Shown here piece by piece: positions 1 through 13,294 of a stretch of DNA of 64,000 bases. The translations under genes and the position numbers were made by a program. Origin of the DNA: Tenebrio molitor (taxonomy: Eukaryota > Arthropoda > Insecta > Coleoptera > Tenebrionidae); contig NC_091051.1 in the NCBI RefSeq assembly GCF_963966145.1, positions 11,160,001-11,224,000 of the forward strand. The letters run 5' to 3'. How positions within the stretch are numbered: position 1 is the first letter of the stretch; each line of letters opens with the position of its first letter. Below the pieces are notes generated by a model. That model saw only the letters and a program-made list of their open reading frames with translations, did no database searches and was not told the DNA's origin.

Positions 1-2640
1 ATACCAACAAGAAGGGCCTCCAAAACAACGACCTTTTTCTGTATTTTGAAACTCATTAGCAACCGTAGATTGAAATCGCTTGTCATACCATGTACCTTTT
101 TTACAACTTAAATCTAAAATCTCTTTCAATTGGTGCAGCGAACTTACCAGTTGAATTTTTTCCCAAGAATGCCATTTAAAATTATTAAGTCGTAGTCAGA
201 CTTACTGTAAGAAATACAAAAACTCGTTTATTTTCACTCTTTCCAATATACAATTATTCTGCTTATTCTTATTAATTTACAACGAAAAATTCCCCATTGC
301 CAGCATTCACAATTCTTTAATATCTACAAAAGTATTTCTCTTTTCCTAGTTGAAGATTAACTCTGAAATATTGTTTAATTAATAACACTTTAAATTTTAT
401 CCAATGTATATATTCTTCAGTTGGTCTTCAGATCGTTGTTTCCATCTTTTTATCATGATACCAATTTGTCGTTGTCTCTAACGTGCAGCAGAAACGTTTC
501 ATTCTCCATTGTTAGAAGATAATCAATATGAATCCATATAAATTTTCAATGCTAGTTGCAGGCTTCATTAGATTTCATTTTATTATTTATTATGCATCAT
601 CGGGCAACTGCCACTTTCAACAGTTGCCATTTTTAGCAACAATGCTAACAATTCAAAATGACACCAATTCGGCACATTCTTGCTGTAAATTGTATTCTCA
701 AATCCGATCTTGTGTGACCCCTCAAGAGCGTTTTTCAACAAGAATATATAAACTCATCCAAATTAGTAAAGGTGCAGGAAGAAAAAAAGAGCTTCCTTTT
801 ATCAGCTTTGAATTATTCTCATTCTTTTGTTGAACACAATCTTAAATGGCCTTTAAGGGACGTTTCCCTGAAAAATGTTTTTGGTATCTCCTAGTAATGT
901 TTTTTTCAACGTTCCAAATTAATCGCAACCCCTATAGCGGGGAGTTCACTGATACCACTTCCAAACAAATAAGTCAAACAATCCATAATGTTAACAGCGA
1001 GTGAGCATGATGCCAGTTACTTTGAAATAGCTGTTTTAACCACATAACGGGTAACGTAGCAATTAAGTTAATCTTGAAACGTAAACGTAAACGATAAAAT
1101 TAACAAGACTTTGGGTGTATCAGATTGTTATGTACAATTTCATATATGCGTGACTTTGTAATTTGTATAAATTAAAATTACAATTGGTTGTTCGTAACGA
1201 AGTTTCATGTCAGATAGTAACGCAGATAATAAATAAAAAATCACCTTCAGCGTGTGCCTGGCGTTAGTCACATAATTCCTCCGCCATAAACTTAACTGGC
1301 AAGGGCTGCAGAGGGTGCGTAATTTGATGTGGGGTGTTAACTTTTAGGTGTTGGCTAAATAATTTATTTAATATCGAGTGGCAAAGGCCCAAAATTCCGT
1401 AATAGCGGATTGATTGAGTTTGAGGATAGCGCATCGAATAGCGACCGGAAGCAATGCTGCGAGTTACCGGAAGTGTGATCGGATTTGTTAAACGGCAGAA
1501 AGGGATTAGAGAGGATTCAGATACTGGACTACGCTCCGTCGCTCCGGAATTCAGCTTAAGGCCGATGGCCGCATTTGGATTTATTTTTATTCTTTGCATT
1601 TTGATCCCTGCTGAAATTTTCTAATAAAGCTTTGATCGGATTGAAATTTTATTACTTAACTGACGATCCGCGCCTCCGATAATAATTATTCAACGAGACC
1701 GTGTTGAATGAGTGAAATAAACATTACGTTTTCATGAGACGCACAGTCACGCAGCCTGGACTTGAGCTACTAAAGATTTCACCGATGTGAAATAAACCTC
1801 TTATCCCACACAGTAAAAGAATCATATAAAATCCCAAAATGAGCATCAAGGTGCGTAATTTTTTTTTCCAAAGATTTTACAGCCAGTATCGAGCTAAACA
1901 AGTGCCATAAACAACAAATCGGGCACTCTAGAACTCTCCAAGAAGCACACTCCTACTTCCAACAGAGTTACGGTAAATTCTAAACTATCGCTGACAATTT
2001 CTACATTTGGGGAAATGATTACGCCCAAATCGGTAACCCCACAACATATAAAATCCAATTAATAGCACCGGTATCGACTGAATATTGACGAATTTCCATC
2101 AATGGACGATGGTGACGTGTTGACAGAACGTATTAACAAAGTAAAATTATTAATTGCATTCGTGCAAATGGAAAATAATAGAACTTCACTTTAAATTACG
2201 TATTTATGGTAATTGAAACAGTATGATTTACGTCACAAATTTATCCCTAATTACTCACAAAAACACCAATACTTCAAGCACCACAAAACGAATTGTTCGT
2301 GTGTAATTATTTCACGTTAAATAATAAATTTAAACCGTTTTACCTGCACTGTCTTTATCTGCAAATAATAGAGAAAAATAAAAAAGCAGGTGTTTGTTGG
2401 CATAGCCCAAGCTGGAGCAAATATTAGCAACTAAGATTTGCGTCAAGTGCATATTTACAATGTACATTAATAAAACAACACAAGCACCTTCTACATTAAA
2501 TGTTTGTTCAAAAATATTTCTCTTTGACGTAAATATCTCGTAGAAATCATTTCTCACCTCAGCACGAGGTTTTATAAATAAGAAAATACTAATGTCTAGG
2601 AGTTCTCAAAGGACTCAAAGGTTGTAGAAAAAAAATCCAG
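1..2640. other. AT-rich stretch without recognisable genes
   Basis: No open frame here reads like a known protein and I found no paired inverted ends. A somewhat GC-richer patch lies at about 1255-1620, where a 111-codon minus-strand frame has no recognisable domain and a composition typical of a chance frame. The patch could be non-coding conserved DNA, but nothing in the sequence proves it. Confidence 0.5.
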
Positions 2641-2662
2641 TAAGAGAAGCTTACTTACTTTG

Positions 2663-2886
2663 TGTGTGGAAGACTTTGCCCACACTTTCGGAAGCCTAGG
2701 TGTTGGAACACTTGGTCCCCACTATACACCCCCGATTTGACTGCACGTGACTTCTTTCTTTTTTCTGTAGTAATAAATAAACTACAAGGACACCGTTTTG
2801 AAAGTACAGAAAAAGCTGAAGTTAGTGCTTTCAGGATTAGTTTTACTAAACGCACCCCTACATGGAATGTGTACCTAGAAACTTGA
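2663..2886 (+). pseudogene. Mariner-type transposase relic (DDE/D region)
   Basis: The plus-strand frame reads YTPDLTARDFFLF, then KLQGHRFESTEKAE, and ends near a W-containing stretch. This matches the well-known mariner-family order YSPDLAPxDFFLFP...LKGxRFxxxExxx around the third catalytic acidic residue of the transposase. Only about 70 codons survive out of the roughly 340 usual for the family. The frame has no start of its own, and no flanking terminal inverted repeats were found, so this is a decayed fragment. It overlaps a minus-strand open frame (2655-2855), which I regard as the shadow. The family call rests on the motif; the exact subfamily is not determinable. Confidence 0.72.
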
Positions 2887-3111
2887 AGTTTTAATAACAG
2901 TATCTAATAATAATATTCACTTTTTTACAATTATCAAAAATAACAACGAGAGAAAAGCTACTACACATCTAGAAATATTTGTAATCAGAAGAACCCTGAG
3001 GACTACAAAGCACCAAGGACGAATTTTCTCCCGAGCATTTTTTCACAATACAAACTTGATGTACTGACATTTTAATTTACACATTTTTATATTATTAGTA
3101 GTCTAATAAAT

Positions 3112-3260
3112 GATCAGCTGTTTGAGTCTAACCTCACTTTTTGCGTTGTTTATGGTTTTGGTTTTACTCTGCAGACCGACGATTGGTGCGTTCACAATCG
3201 ACTCTTCAAAGCCAATTTTGAGGGTAAGTTTAAATCATGGGTTTAAATGAACACCAGATA
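3112..3260. mobile_element. MITE family A, partial copy (right half)
   Basis: This is the right half of an element seen six times in the window. It has the internal block beginning GATCAGCTG, a stretch with ACCTCAC, then GGTGCGTTCACAATCGACTC and a degraded end with TTTAAATGAACACC. The left terminal arm is missing. A short internal duplication of GGTTTAAAT near the right end distinguishes it from the other copies. Confidence 0.75.
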
Positions 3261-4691
3261 TGGACCCGTTATGGTAAAAATGGATGTCGAAAACTTTTCT
3301 AGAGAAAAACCTATAGGTAGCAAACTTCTATTTTGAAATTATACATTTTTTATTTTTATTTGATTCATAATAAAAACTCCGTAGAAAATTTGTTGAAAAA
3401 TAATTTACCTCTGGTATCATTTGTTATTTCTGTCATGACTTTTGTATCCTGGATACTTCTCATTTTTAATCCAGATGCGATTTTGGTTTTGATTAAAATT
3501 TGAATTATTGTTATTTTTCCAGAGTGATATTATGTGATTATGATTATGTATTTAGTCCAAGCTAAATAGCTTACTTGCCTACACGAAACTGGTAATTCCT
3601 AATCGATTGTCAATTGTTTTATTGACAATAATCATTAGTTCCGTGGGTTTTATGTGGCTGAAAATAGATCAATCATTATTTATTTACAGCTGTCTAGTTT
3701 TAATTTTTTTTTCAACGGAAACGGCGAATAAAAATGTTTTTATCCCATCATTTACATTTCACTGCCTCCAAGTTTTATCACAACACACATTTACCATTCT
3801 TTTGTGAAATTAAATTGGACTAACACCTTTTCAAAATTACGTATCAACAACACGAGCCTTTGTTTTTACGCATACGTCTGTTGCTAGCACAATCATCGTT
3901 TTTCAAATTGTGACAAATGACCATTACTGTAAAACTTTATTCGTATAAATAGACTGAATAAATCATTGTTTTTTTTTAATACAAAGTTGGTCTAGTTACA
4001 AAAGTTTAGTTCGTTTAAAATTTTGCAGAAACCGTCTCGGTATACAAAAAACAGGAAGACTTAATATATCTCTCATCATCTCGAATAAACATCGTTATTA
4101 TCATATTTATTCTACGGCATTACTTTATAAGAACACCAAATTGAATTCAATGCTACTCGAGAAAAAAAAATATTACTCTGATAATAAAAGGAGAAAAAAT
4201 GTTTGGACAGAATTTAATTTTAAAGCTATTCAAGTTTATAACGGAAGTATCATTTAGCAATAAATTATTTTTTAAATTGGATCAGGTGATCAAACGGGTA
4301 TTAAACAGTCAAAAGCGAAAGCTCAATTCAGGTCAATTAATTAAATTGTGATAAAGAAGATAACTCTATTTAGATCGCTACTTCGGGTTCCTTTGGACTT
4401 CCATTCGTCAACATAACAAGAGAAAAATGTATAATCATCCAAACGACATATCCACCCACACTGAACATTAATTAATTATCTCTAAGCCCAGCAGATTAAC
4501 AGAACAATGTTTTAATAATATTAAAATCGATCCGAACTTTTGTTATCAAAGGATTAGATTAAAGAATTAGTTAACTTGTACGTAAAAATACAATTAATTC
4601 TTAATTTTGTAACTAGTGTGTAAAGAATGTGTGGAAAGAAGATAAAACAAATAGATAATCGTATACCTTCTGGCTAAGGCCAAGTGCCATA

Positions 4692-5073
4692 CTTGGGCCA
4701 ACCAACAGATATAGTAATAAAAAAAAGGAGATGTGGCCTAGTTGCGTAGAACGATATACGCCGAAGCCTGTTTTACAATGAAGCAGGTTCTTTGCCATTA
4801 ATTTGTCATTCTTATAAGTCTTGAAAAAAAAAACTATTTTGTAATACAAATCGAAAAAGGCCAAGGAAAACAAACAAACATAAACACGTGGTCAAACTCC
4901 TGAAGCGAGGTTAAAACGAATGAGATGCCGGATGCTGTCAAGGAATTTTTGTGGATGTACATCAGGCTTTCGAAAATCTGCGCACGTTTTGAATAAGCCA
5001 ATTGGAAGCTGCTATTTAAAATACGAAGGCACTGGGGGGCAGTTTTATTACTATATCTGTTGGTTGGCCCAAG
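4692..5073. mobile_element. TIR element with perfect ends and TA flanks
   Basis: The left end begins CTTGGGCCAACCAACAGATA and continues as far as a run of TAATAAAA. The same sequence occurs in reverse complement at the right end (about 5043-5073) with no mismatch over about 31 bases. TA lies directly outside both ends (4690-4691 and 5074-5075), the expected target duplication of Tc1/mariner-superfamily elements. The interior (about 320 bp) holds only short open frames; the minus-strand frames spanning it have no domain I recognise. The identical ends suggest a fairly young insertion. Confidence 0.8.
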
Positions 5074-5385
5074 TATAGAAGTTTTCAGGTCGCGCAAGCG
5101 CCTCTAACATCACCTAACGACAACTACTAAGAAGATGAAAACTGCATATGTAGATACCTATCTGCCTGTAATATTGAAGAAATTGTTTCAAGAAGTTCAA
5201 AAAACTCCGCAGTATCTGGTGATCGACAGATACAAGAGAAACTGAGTTTCTCAATTACATATTTCGTCATGAAGTTAGAGCCAACTGAAAGTCTTTAAAA
5301 TATTCAAAGTGTTCCACTATTTAAGGTCTTGCCAACAATTAGTTTCGGAACTGTAGTATTCTGAAGTTCGGGTAGTTGAGAAATA

Positions 5386-5526
5386 TATCGGGTGTTCATT
5401 TAAATTTATCCTCAAAGTTGGCGTTGAACAGCACAAAAAGTGAGGTTAAACTTAAACAGAGCTGATCAGCTAATTCATGGTGCGTTCACAATCTATGCCT
5501 ACTTTGAGGATAAATTTATATGTGTT
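5386..5526. mobile_element. MITE family A, short copy
   Basis: The left end is TATCGGGTGTTCATTTAAAT followed by TATCCTCAAAGTTGGCGTTG. The interior is much shortened, with a block containing GTGAGGTTAAACTTAAACAG. The right arm reads GGTGCGTTCACAATC...CTACTTTGAGGATAAATTTA and then diverges before the terminal CACCCGATA. It is a decayed member of the same family as 10812-11034, 22370-22579, 42324-42501 and 60491-60680. Confidence 0.8.
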
Positions 5527-8500
5527 TATTTGTGGCAATTGCAATCATCATACATTAATTCTTGCTGATTGAAAGGAATTAAAAATTAATTAAAAAAAAA
5601 GTAGAATGAAATTTTTCCTGAACCATTGGCCACACTAATATTTCCAACAATTTATTTTTTATTTTTGAGTTTGCTCACGTATCAAGGGTTTTAATAATAG
5701 CCACCGAGATACACATATATGTACATTGTTTCGGGGGATTGTAAACCCTAAAGCTAAATTTTGGGAAGATAGTGATCTCTTGGCCGGGTCAGCTTTAACA
5801 CTCAAACAAAGGCAACAACTAAAAGAAGAGAAATTTATGCCGCTGTATTAAATACAATTAAATAAGAAACTAATTTTTTGAGTTTAAATGAAGGGGAGAC
5901 CAGGTGAGATATAGAAATCTGTAGCCGATTATATTTCTTTAGAGCTTCCGTTGAATGTGTTTTTGAATTCACATAATAATTTTAAATACATTTTTGCACC
6001 TGTAAAATATGTGAAATTGAAAATATCTCTCACAGAATCGCCTAATTGTGTCATTTAATGTTGTTTATTTACATATAATCAGCTAAACTGTCATTCATTC
6101 CAGTAATGGGTCACAACGACAATTAATCAATCTGTTAGTGGATTATGATCTAAATTTGGGGTTCATAATTCGTGACTAATAAGGTTATACATGTTCAACC
6201 GCCCTGCACATCAAACCGCCTTTCTGAAAACTGATACTAACACAACTAACTCTTCCAGACAAGGAGTACTTGAACAAACCGCGTTATTTATCAAAGAAGC
6301 GAAAAGCAAATTTGTGAAAACTGAACCAAAGAAAATAAAAATGATGTTAACGAAGCCGTTTCCAGTGTAAATTAGTACGTATTTGAGTTGATTATAAAGA
6401 AGGAAGTAGCGCGCTGTAGGGTAGATTATAAGTCGTCAGTCGGTTTTCGAAAATCCATTTTCATTATGCACAATTCATGACGGTAGTTATGTTTTAATTA
6501 ATCAAATAATGTAAGAGGATTATCGTCGGAGCGGAACTTTTAAATTGTGTGCTCAGTACCTAGAGAAACGCGTTCTCTTCGAACTAGTCGGATTCGCTGT
6601 AAAAATCCAAATTAAAATTCATGCTGCAATGGATGTAATTAGAAAAATAAGCTTGACAAAATTGCGGGGGAGGTTTGCGGTGCGGTTTGTCCGCCGTGTA
6701 GAAAATTAAGCGTGTCTGTAGCGAGTAATAATTCTCTGGGGTGGCTTAGAGTCAATTAAACCGATAGATATTTGATTTGTTTATATCGAGGGGATGCTTA
6801 AATTACTGTGCAACTTCCGTTTTGGGAGTCACATCTTCCGGTTTTGCGCCGGTGTTACGCTCCGCACCCTGTTTCTTTTATTTGTTTAGTGAGAGCGTAG
6901 TGAACACAATGCAAGTACGGGTAATTAACGGACGGATTTACATGATTTACACAATTAGTCGTGCAGAAAATACAATAAATGTAAAAATGCAAATTAACAA
7001 ATGCTTTTGTGGCTGTGGGAGCGAGGAATTCCAGCAAAATATATAAAACAGCCCTTATTATGTCTCGCTCCTGAGCGAAAAACAAACAAGGGTGCTGCAC
7101 CGATCTTACCGTAACGTTATTATGTTGTGAATATTAAATAACTTATTAAACTTAGGACGAAATTATTTGTTTACGCAAATGTGGCGGAATTGGACGGGAA
7201 ACTTTTTCCGTAATACCTAATTAAAATGCCAAGGGCCATTTTATAAGTGAAAAGCTCAGACTTTCAATTTCAACATAAATTCACCTTCCTTGGCAGACAC
7301 TCGGAAAATTAAGGCGCTTTAGTAATGCGGTATTGCAATATAAAAAATCTGTTGCCACCGTGTCACGTCGCTTAGCGACAACCAATCCTGTTGGAGGTTC
7401 CCACGCAATGCGTTGCATCACACGCATTTTCATCGGCTATTTTTTCGAACAAAATTTTCCAAACCAACTACGTAATCAACGATTTTTTACGCTGTACAAA
7501 ATAAATGTATAATAAAATTACTTCAAGCTTTCGAGCTCTTTCTAAGTAGTTGATATAATTTCTCTTATTGACAAAGGATATGTTCTACTTTGGTGTTTCT
7601 GGGAGTTTTCTTAGAATTTGATACGCTTAATCACTCTCTACTTTGTGTTAAGTTGAGATGTTACAACTTGGATGATATATCTGTTTCTTTCTTTAGATCA
7701 TATAAACCAACAGACGTGAATGAAAACGATTGAACGTTACATTGTTATGAGGGATAGTACAAGGGTACACTTTCAGTCTCAAACTATTTATTCTATACAC
7801 TCTGTGAAATGTAACATTAGAATTAGAAAATTTTAAATCACTTGCAATATTTGAATTGTCTTGATTAACAATATTTATTTGTGATCTAAAAACCCATCTT
7901 TATTTCTGCAAAGAGCTACAGTAATTTTTAACAGACCCGTAACTGATTAAAATTTTCATTTCCAATACAGGACTAGGAGTCACGATTTTCTATCTTAAAC
8001 ACGCACAAGAGAAGTTTTTTGAAAACTTATTCTTGTAGTGAGATGGTCCGCTCCATCCAAGGTCCCCAATAAATTGGGAAAAGATAGAGGAAGCTTTGAA
8101 AAGCACAGTAACATAGTCCAGGCATTTATGAACTGGTAGAATGAGTAAAAGTATGTAATTGCTGGACCGCTGCAAAGTTCATCAACTCCTTTAAACGGAA
8201 AAAAAATCTGTAGTCAGGTCAGTGCGAAATGTAACTATTGTTTCAGCAAAATGTATTATCTTCGATAATTAATTTTTATTCTTCACAGGGGGAAGTCAAA
8301 AAATAATTGAAAAATTAAAATTGTTAAGAAGTGATTGAGGGATGTTAATTTGTAGCACGTCATATTAATTTATGATAATTACCAATTTCCTTCGGATAAG
8401 ATTTTTTTTCAATTTTTTTAAATGAGAAAACTTCAGATATGTAAAAATGTGTATACCACACGCTGGGATCTGTCACAAAAAGTGACGAGACGTTTGAAGG

Positions 8501-8900
8501 AAGAAAATTTGTTTAATTTATGATAGCATTGAGTGCTTTGAGAGCAAATTACCTACCTGTTTATAAAAAAAAAACGTAAATCAAGAAATTGTTTTCTGCT
8601 GATAGCAAACACCAAAAATGATCACGGGTCACAGAATAAAATTGATAAAATTTGCTCCAACATACAAGATATCAGGGTGGCTTTGTAGATAATTGAAAAC
8701 GTCCCAAAAGACAAGAAAAATTTGAAAATACATACTTACATAGATTAGAAACTAACTAAAGGATTTTAGTTTTACTGGAATTTCTCCTTTTTGCATTAAT
8801 TCAAGGTGTGTCACGTAACTTTCCGACCCTGACGAACAGCCGGTAATACTTCTTTCATTTATAACAATGTATAACTTTCATTAACGATAATTAATTAATA
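5527..8900. other. Non-coding stretch, no recognised gene
   Basis: Several frames of 60-90 codons are present but none has a recognisable domain. Composition becomes GC-richer at about 6380-7100 and 7180-7440. A small perfect palindrome, GTCGCTTAGCGAC, lies at 7367-7379. I see no repeat ends, tRNA shapes or splice-bounded frames that I would defend. Confidence 0.45.
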
Positions 8901-8901
8901 A

Positions 8902-9102
8902 TTTAGCCTTTGAAACCTTAGGCCCTTGGTGCAAAGAAGCCATTGATTTCATTAATGTCATCGGAAACCGACTTATTGCGGTTCAAAATTAAAGAAATTC
9001 CTTTTCGAGAGGATGTCCCTTGCTATTCAACGTGGAAACGCTGCAAGCATTCGGGGCACTTTTCCAGATTCCGCATTATTATCGGAAATTTTTGTATTGT
9101 AA
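8902..9102 (+). pseudogene. Truncated copy of the R2-like retroelement 3' coding end
   Basis: This 200-bp segment is nearly the same as the last 210 bp of the minus-strand frame at 42693-43505, running to the same stop codon (TAA at 9100-9102). By eye there are about nine substitutions plus one deletion. A 10-base deletion at about 8981 shifts the frame. The encoded residues include LAFETLGPWCKEAIDF, and after the shift ISLAIQRGNAASIRGTFP is recognisable with changes. Loss of the 5' side and retention of the 3' coding end is what target-primed reverse transcription commonly leaves behind. The open frames reported around it on either strand (8943-9134, 9027-9209) are by-products of the frameshift. 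Confidence 0.88.
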
Positions 9103-9800
9103 ACCAAAAAAATTTTATGTACAGTCCAAAATAAAATGGGACAAGTAAATCTCGATTGTGTAATTCGATATTTTTGCGAAATCCATCTCTTAGGAAACAA
9201 AAGTGTCAAAAATTAAGAAAACAAATCTGTTGGTATTTATTTTAGTTTATTCATGGGTATAAATTTGAGAATAAAATGTTTTAATTTACAATCGCAATTC
9301 CATGTTCCTTTTCCTACTTTAGCGAACCAAATATAAATGAACAAGTTTACCGACAGTTTTCAAAAACTCACAATCATTTAATTGAACATAGTGTCAGTGA
9401 CAAGGTGACAAGTAAAAAAAACACATAACCTAACTTTTTGTAGATCAATCGTCAAGTCAAATCAAGTTGTAATCTGAGACACATACGTCCTAGTTACACT
9501 ACACAAATTATTGAATTGTGAAACTGTCTAAGGTAACACTTTGTCCTATTTCATTTTGGTCAACGACTGTACTTAAAAATAAACGATTTCAAAAATTAAT
9601 AATTAATGATAAATAAATTGTATTTTTGGTATCTATCATTTTGTGACTATTGCATGTTGAGTTGCACACATTCGGCGTAGATCTCGGAAAGTTACGTGAA
9701 ACACGTTGTATATTTCTTTCCAAAAAAATTGCACACTTAACTTTTTAGATTTTCACCGTGATTTCCTTCAAATATGTGTAAATGTTGCGTTGTTTTTATA

Positions 9801-10074
9801 TTGGGTGATTCATAATGATTGTGGCCAAGTATGGCAACTATGTACGAACATTTATGTGGCAACTGTGTGGGTAGGGTAGAGTTGACATTTCCTTGACAGT
9901 TCATAGTCGCGCAATTTTGTAAGTTGTCAAATCAATGTGTAATGGAATTGAAAAAATCAAATGCACGCTTATGAAATGTCATACAAATGTCAACTCTACC
10001 CCATTCACACAGTTGCCACATAAATTTTCGTACATAGTTGCCATACTTGGCCACAATCATTTTGAATCACCCAA
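9801..10074. mobile_element. Long-armed MITE, TA flanked
   Basis: The element begins TTGGGTGATTCATAATGATT and ends with the inverted form (TTTTGAATCACCCAA). TA is present on both sides (9799-9800, 10075-10076). The two arms pair over about 90 bases with roughly five mismatches, including the blocks TGTGGCCAAGTATGGCAACT and GGTAGAGTTGACATTT. Only about 95 bases separate the arms and no coding frame is present. Ends and target site fit the Tc1/mariner superfamily. Confidence 0.88.
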
Positions 10075-10811
10075 TACATGACGTGTGGTTATGTGGTGCT
10101 TCCTTTTGTTTCCGTTAACGTACAGCGTGCTTCATCAGCTGTCTATGTTTCGTGAGAGAGGAAATTTAGGATGAAAAAGTGCAAGTAGATACAGTAGATA
10201 ATATAAAAGGAACTGAAAACTTCTCATTTATCGCACCAAATGACAGTATGTATAGTCAAAATGAAATATGTAGGTACCTGAAGGATTTGCCAACTAAAAA
10301 GACGAGATACGTTTGGAAAAGAGAGAAAACCACGACCTGCTTCACCACAAATTTATTTGAACACTTGTTAGATATACTGTAAAATGGAGATACACCTAAG
10401 CGGGATTTTCGTAATGCGTAATTAGCAATGGGAATAAACAAAAGATATTAGCGGGCATACTTTCTTTCTGAAGCAAATAAAAAAGGAAGGTTGTTTGAGC
10501 ATAAAAGAAAAACATAATGCGAGTTTGGAAGTTTTTGTTGCATGGAAGTACAAAGTTAATCAATAGAACAGGGATTCGGGGAAACAAAAAGACGGCTGTC
10601 GCTAAACTCTGAGAAATGACAAAAAGCATCTTGCTAATAATCCTCTTTTCCGCCTGGTAATAAATATCTTATTATCAGCACCTTTATTGGAGGTAATCGA
10701 GACAACGTAATTCGCATTATTAGTTCATTCCAGATACTGCCAGATTTAAAAGAAAATAACCAAGTCAGGAGAAATCCAACTTTAATTTATAGCTTCATAA
10801 TTAATTACGAA

Positions 10812-11034
10812 GATCCGGTGTTCATTTAAATTTATCCTCCAAGTTGGCGTTGAAGAATCGATTGTGAACGCACCACTCGTCGGCCGTCAGTCTGCATAAG
10901 TTTGCAGAGTAAAAACAGGAACAACGCAAGAAATGAGGTTAGATTTAAACAGCTGATTCGTGATCGTAATCGGTGGTGCGTTCACAATCGACTCTTCAAC
11001 GCCTACTTTGACCATAAATTTAAATGAGCACTAC
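10812..11034. mobile_element. MITE family A, long copy
   Basis: The left arm is CCGGTGTTCATTTAAATTTA then TCCTCCAAGTTGGCGTTGAA and GATTGTGAACGCACCAC. The right arm carries GGTGGTGCGTTCACAATCGA and then ACGCCTACTTTGACC...TTTAAATGAGCAC. Its central part includes the block with GAGGTTAGATTTAAACAGCTG found in other copies. Both outermost ends have point changes compared with the 60491-60680 copy, so this one is older. Confidence 0.85.
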
Positions 11035-13238
11035 ATTTATGAGGTACACCTCGTAATTGTTTGCAAAAGAAACAGAACCTTTTTGTCAGTATGAACAATT
11101 AATATCACACAAAATATTAGTGCGATTTGTGAATTTGTTGTCTGGTATCATTGCATGTTTTCAATAACAACATTTTAATAACTAATTAAAGAACATACTG
11201 AAAATTTGAATTTAACTTAAATAAATAAAACTATCTGGATTATGCGCTTGATACGTGAAGAAGATTCTCCAATCATAAATAAATTCTTATATGTATTTCA
11301 TTAATGTGTTGAATTCACAAATAACCAGTCTGGTTGTGTGGACACTCTTCACGTTAATTACTTTGCATTGCCCATTCCAACTGTTTTATTACCTTTTACA
11401 TTTTGTTAACTGGAAATGGAAACTGAAATTATTTTTCAAATTAAATTACAGAAGCAGTAAAAATTTTGCACGCTATTTGTCGTAAATTTAATATTCGGTT
11501 ATACTTTAGGGTTACATCCACAGTCTTCTATTACTTGTCAGAATGTCTACGCAAACAAGAAACATTTTCTTTTTTTTGTGAAGGAGAAATGTTTATATGA
11601 AATTTTTACTGGATATTGTTTTGAGGGAAAATCTTTCATAACTGAAAAAAATTCAAACTATCTGTGAATGCGACAGTGAACCTTTCTTCTCATATATGCA
11701 TACGTTAAATAAATTAACCGGGCATGAAAAACAAGTATTTTTTAAAAATAAAAAAATGTTGTTTATTCTTTGTAACATATAGAATGATCGGTGAACGATC
11801 TTATTAATTTAGCTACTCAAAACAGTGTTCTAGATGCAATTAAGAGAAATAAACTATTCGAGCGAAAATGTTGTTTATTGTTTGTGTAAATATGCACCAA
11901 AATGATCTACCATTATCATGATCATCTGTGTGATTGACAAATAAATCCACTAGGGAAACACCAATCAAACGTATTAATAACGCACCTGTTGATTGGTCAA
12001 GTTTTAAATTATCGCAGATTTTGAAAATGTTTTCAATGATCACCCAAAAGTGAGTGAATCTGACATGTGTCAACAAGATTTTGGAGCTTGAATTTGCATC
12101 GATGAGGGAGAGCTTCGATTCATAATATAAATACATATTCAGTTGCCTTCACTCGTAAGTTAATTCACATGCCATTGTGGCTAAGTTATTGACGAATATA
12201 AAGCGTCCTATTCGAGACATAAAAGTTATATCTGCGTCGCAACATTGATGGCCAATAAAACAAACGGTGAGTGTTGTATTATCAACGTAGTGCAGGTGTC
12301 TGCAAGACCAAAACCTTAATATTTAAAGAGTGAGTGCTTGATTTACGCTCTAATTTTCCAGGGTGAATATTTCATTGCGTTACAAATAGCAGTCGTTATT
12401 ATTATTTTACCCAGGCGAGCTTCGACCAGGTACGAGCTTAATTGGCTTAGCTACTGATGGTAACTGGGATTTATTTCACTTTTAACAGCACTTGTCACTG
12501 ATTATTTTAGCGGATATGACCCGAATTTATCAGTGTTTACGGCCCTGGCTACTGTCAACGTAATTTGTGCTCTCCTCTCCTGCCAAAAATCCATCACCAT
12601 AAATCCCCTGAGGCACGACACTGCGTAATTACTACAAATTTCGAACTATACATGTGGAAGTGAGAACTCCCCAAGCTGACCTCTTGATAATAGTGAGGAA
12701 ATGTTTGTCACGGTTACTTATTAAATTAGACGGTTTTTGTACTCCGGAGGGATTAAATTATGACCCAGTGCCATGTATTAATCTTCTACTGTATTACTAA
12801 CGCGTGACCGTTGGATGGCGTGCGCTTTTTGACCTCGCCACTGTATTCTCTTTTTTCATAACTATTTCCGCCATCAGCTCCCCAGCGATCACAAAATAAC
12901 ATGTAAATGGTGTTTCTTGTTGGTCTTGTTGCGTGGTCATTACCGCCGCTCGGACAGTTTCAATTCCCCTGAATTAATCCCATCTTGAAAAAAAACTTGT
13001 CATCTGCTCTGAATACAACTTTTATCGCACCAGTCCATCAATCTGAGAGTCATCCCAAACTACTACCAAGGGACAACTTTGGATAAAAAGAATTAAGAAA
13101 CGTTATCGTAAAATATGTTTTACATTTCTGACCTTACAGATTTTATAACCTCCAAAGAAAAAATTTTCTTTCTTCCGTAACCAACACGGCATGCTAACTT
13201 TTTCCATCTCCTGTCACTTGCTAAAACACCACATTTTT

Positions 13239-13294
13239 CCCCTTGGGGCTAAAATACTTCTCCCTCGGATATTTAAACATTTTAGCCCCATGGG
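13239..13294. repeat. Short inverted repeat (hairpin)
   Basis: CCTTGGGGCTAAAATACTT is followed 20 bases later by ACATTTTAGCCCCATGGG, giving a stem of about 17 pairs. It stands alone, with no flanking TA target site I can defend and no coding content. Confidence 0.6.
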
